Below are positions 5,449 through 5,564 of a DNA stretch of 5,564 nucleotides, piece after piece (the first letter of the stretch is position 1; the number at the start of each line of letters is the position of its first letter). The stretch lies in the NCBI GenBank assembly GCA_964498605.1, contig CAZCHK010000095.1, forward strand, positions 1-5,564. Direction: 5' to 3'. Position numbers and translations under genes: made by a program. The DNA comes from JBGQAS01 sp964498605 (GTDB lineage Bacteria > Chloroflexota > Anaerolineae > Anaerolineales > Anaerolineaceae). A model generated the notes under the pieces. It was given only the letters and a program-made list of their open reading frames with translations. It did no database searches and was not told the DNA's origin.

Positions 5449-5564
5449 TCAATCGAGCTCTTCAAGGGCTGCCTCACTCTCGGCGCTGCGCGTCACCAGG
5501 GCCAGATCGGCCTGGGTGGAGCTGCGCCTGTCGCGGGTCTTGAGCTCCTCCAGGACGGCCTTGC
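5449..5564 (-). CDS. C-terminal end of an unidentified protein
   Basis: The last 37 codons of a gene entering from the right edge, ending at TGA (5449-5451). The frame is open to the edge and rich in Glu, Arg, Leu and Ala (KAVLEELKTRDRR, then ALVTRSAESEAALEELD), consistent with a helical, possibly coiled-coil tail. This frame was chosen because it has typical codon use and ends just before the next gene, as in an operon. Too little is present to name a family. Confidence 0.5.
   Translation of the reverse strand, partial: KAVLEELKTRDRRSSTQADLALVTRSAESEAALEELD

Noticed and set aside
1..5564. CRISPR arrays, tRNA or rRNA genes, insertion sequence ends
   Set aside because: No regularly spaced repeats, no cloverleaf with a CCA-type end and no transposase or terminal inverted repeats were seen on reading both strands.

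Overview
The window reads as bacterial DNA. It has AGGAGG-type ribosome sites, a near-consensus sigma-70 promoter and high-GC coding sequence. All seven genes lie on the minus strand, so transcription runs from the right end to the left end. The gene families together suggest an anaerobic environmental bacterium, possibly Chloroflexota (Anaerolineae) or a similar phylum. That placement is a guess from gene content, not a measured result.

Right part (about 3628-5564): the end of an unidentified gene, a small single-pass membrane protein, and a 436-residue protein. The 436-residue protein has a coiled coil, a probable winged helix and a PD...ExE nuclease-like core that resembles replication-relaxation proteins of mobile elements. 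The three genes are closely spaced or overlapping and look like the end of one operon. Its function is unknown.

Middle (about 3468-3627): an AT-rich, gene-free gap. It holds a strong promoter (TTGACA-17-TATTAT) firing leftward and a long imperfect palindrome lying over the -10 box and start point. The palindrome is a good candidate operator for the regulator encoded just downstream.

Left part (1-3467): a probable five-gene operon in the order XRE-cupin regulator, ATC-hydrolase-like protein, free-standing SCP2 lipid-binding protein, HMG-CoA-synthase-like condensing protein and thiolase-like protein (cut by the window edge). The thiolase keeps its nucleophilic cysteine (Cys87). The HMG-CoA-synthase-like protein appears to have lost the Cys, Glu and His that carry out the HMG-CoA synthase reaction. 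The pair therefore looks more like the PhlA/PhlC pair of the PhlACB acyltransferase, or a variant of the archaeal thiolase/HMGS/DUF35 complex, than a mevalonate-pathway enzyme. A DUF35 (Zn-ribbon/OB-fold) gene is the expected next gene beyond coordinate 1. The working hypothesis is a regulated acyl-transfer or carbon-carbon bond-forming (or cleaving) system with an SCP2 accessory protein; its substrate cannot be read from the sequence.
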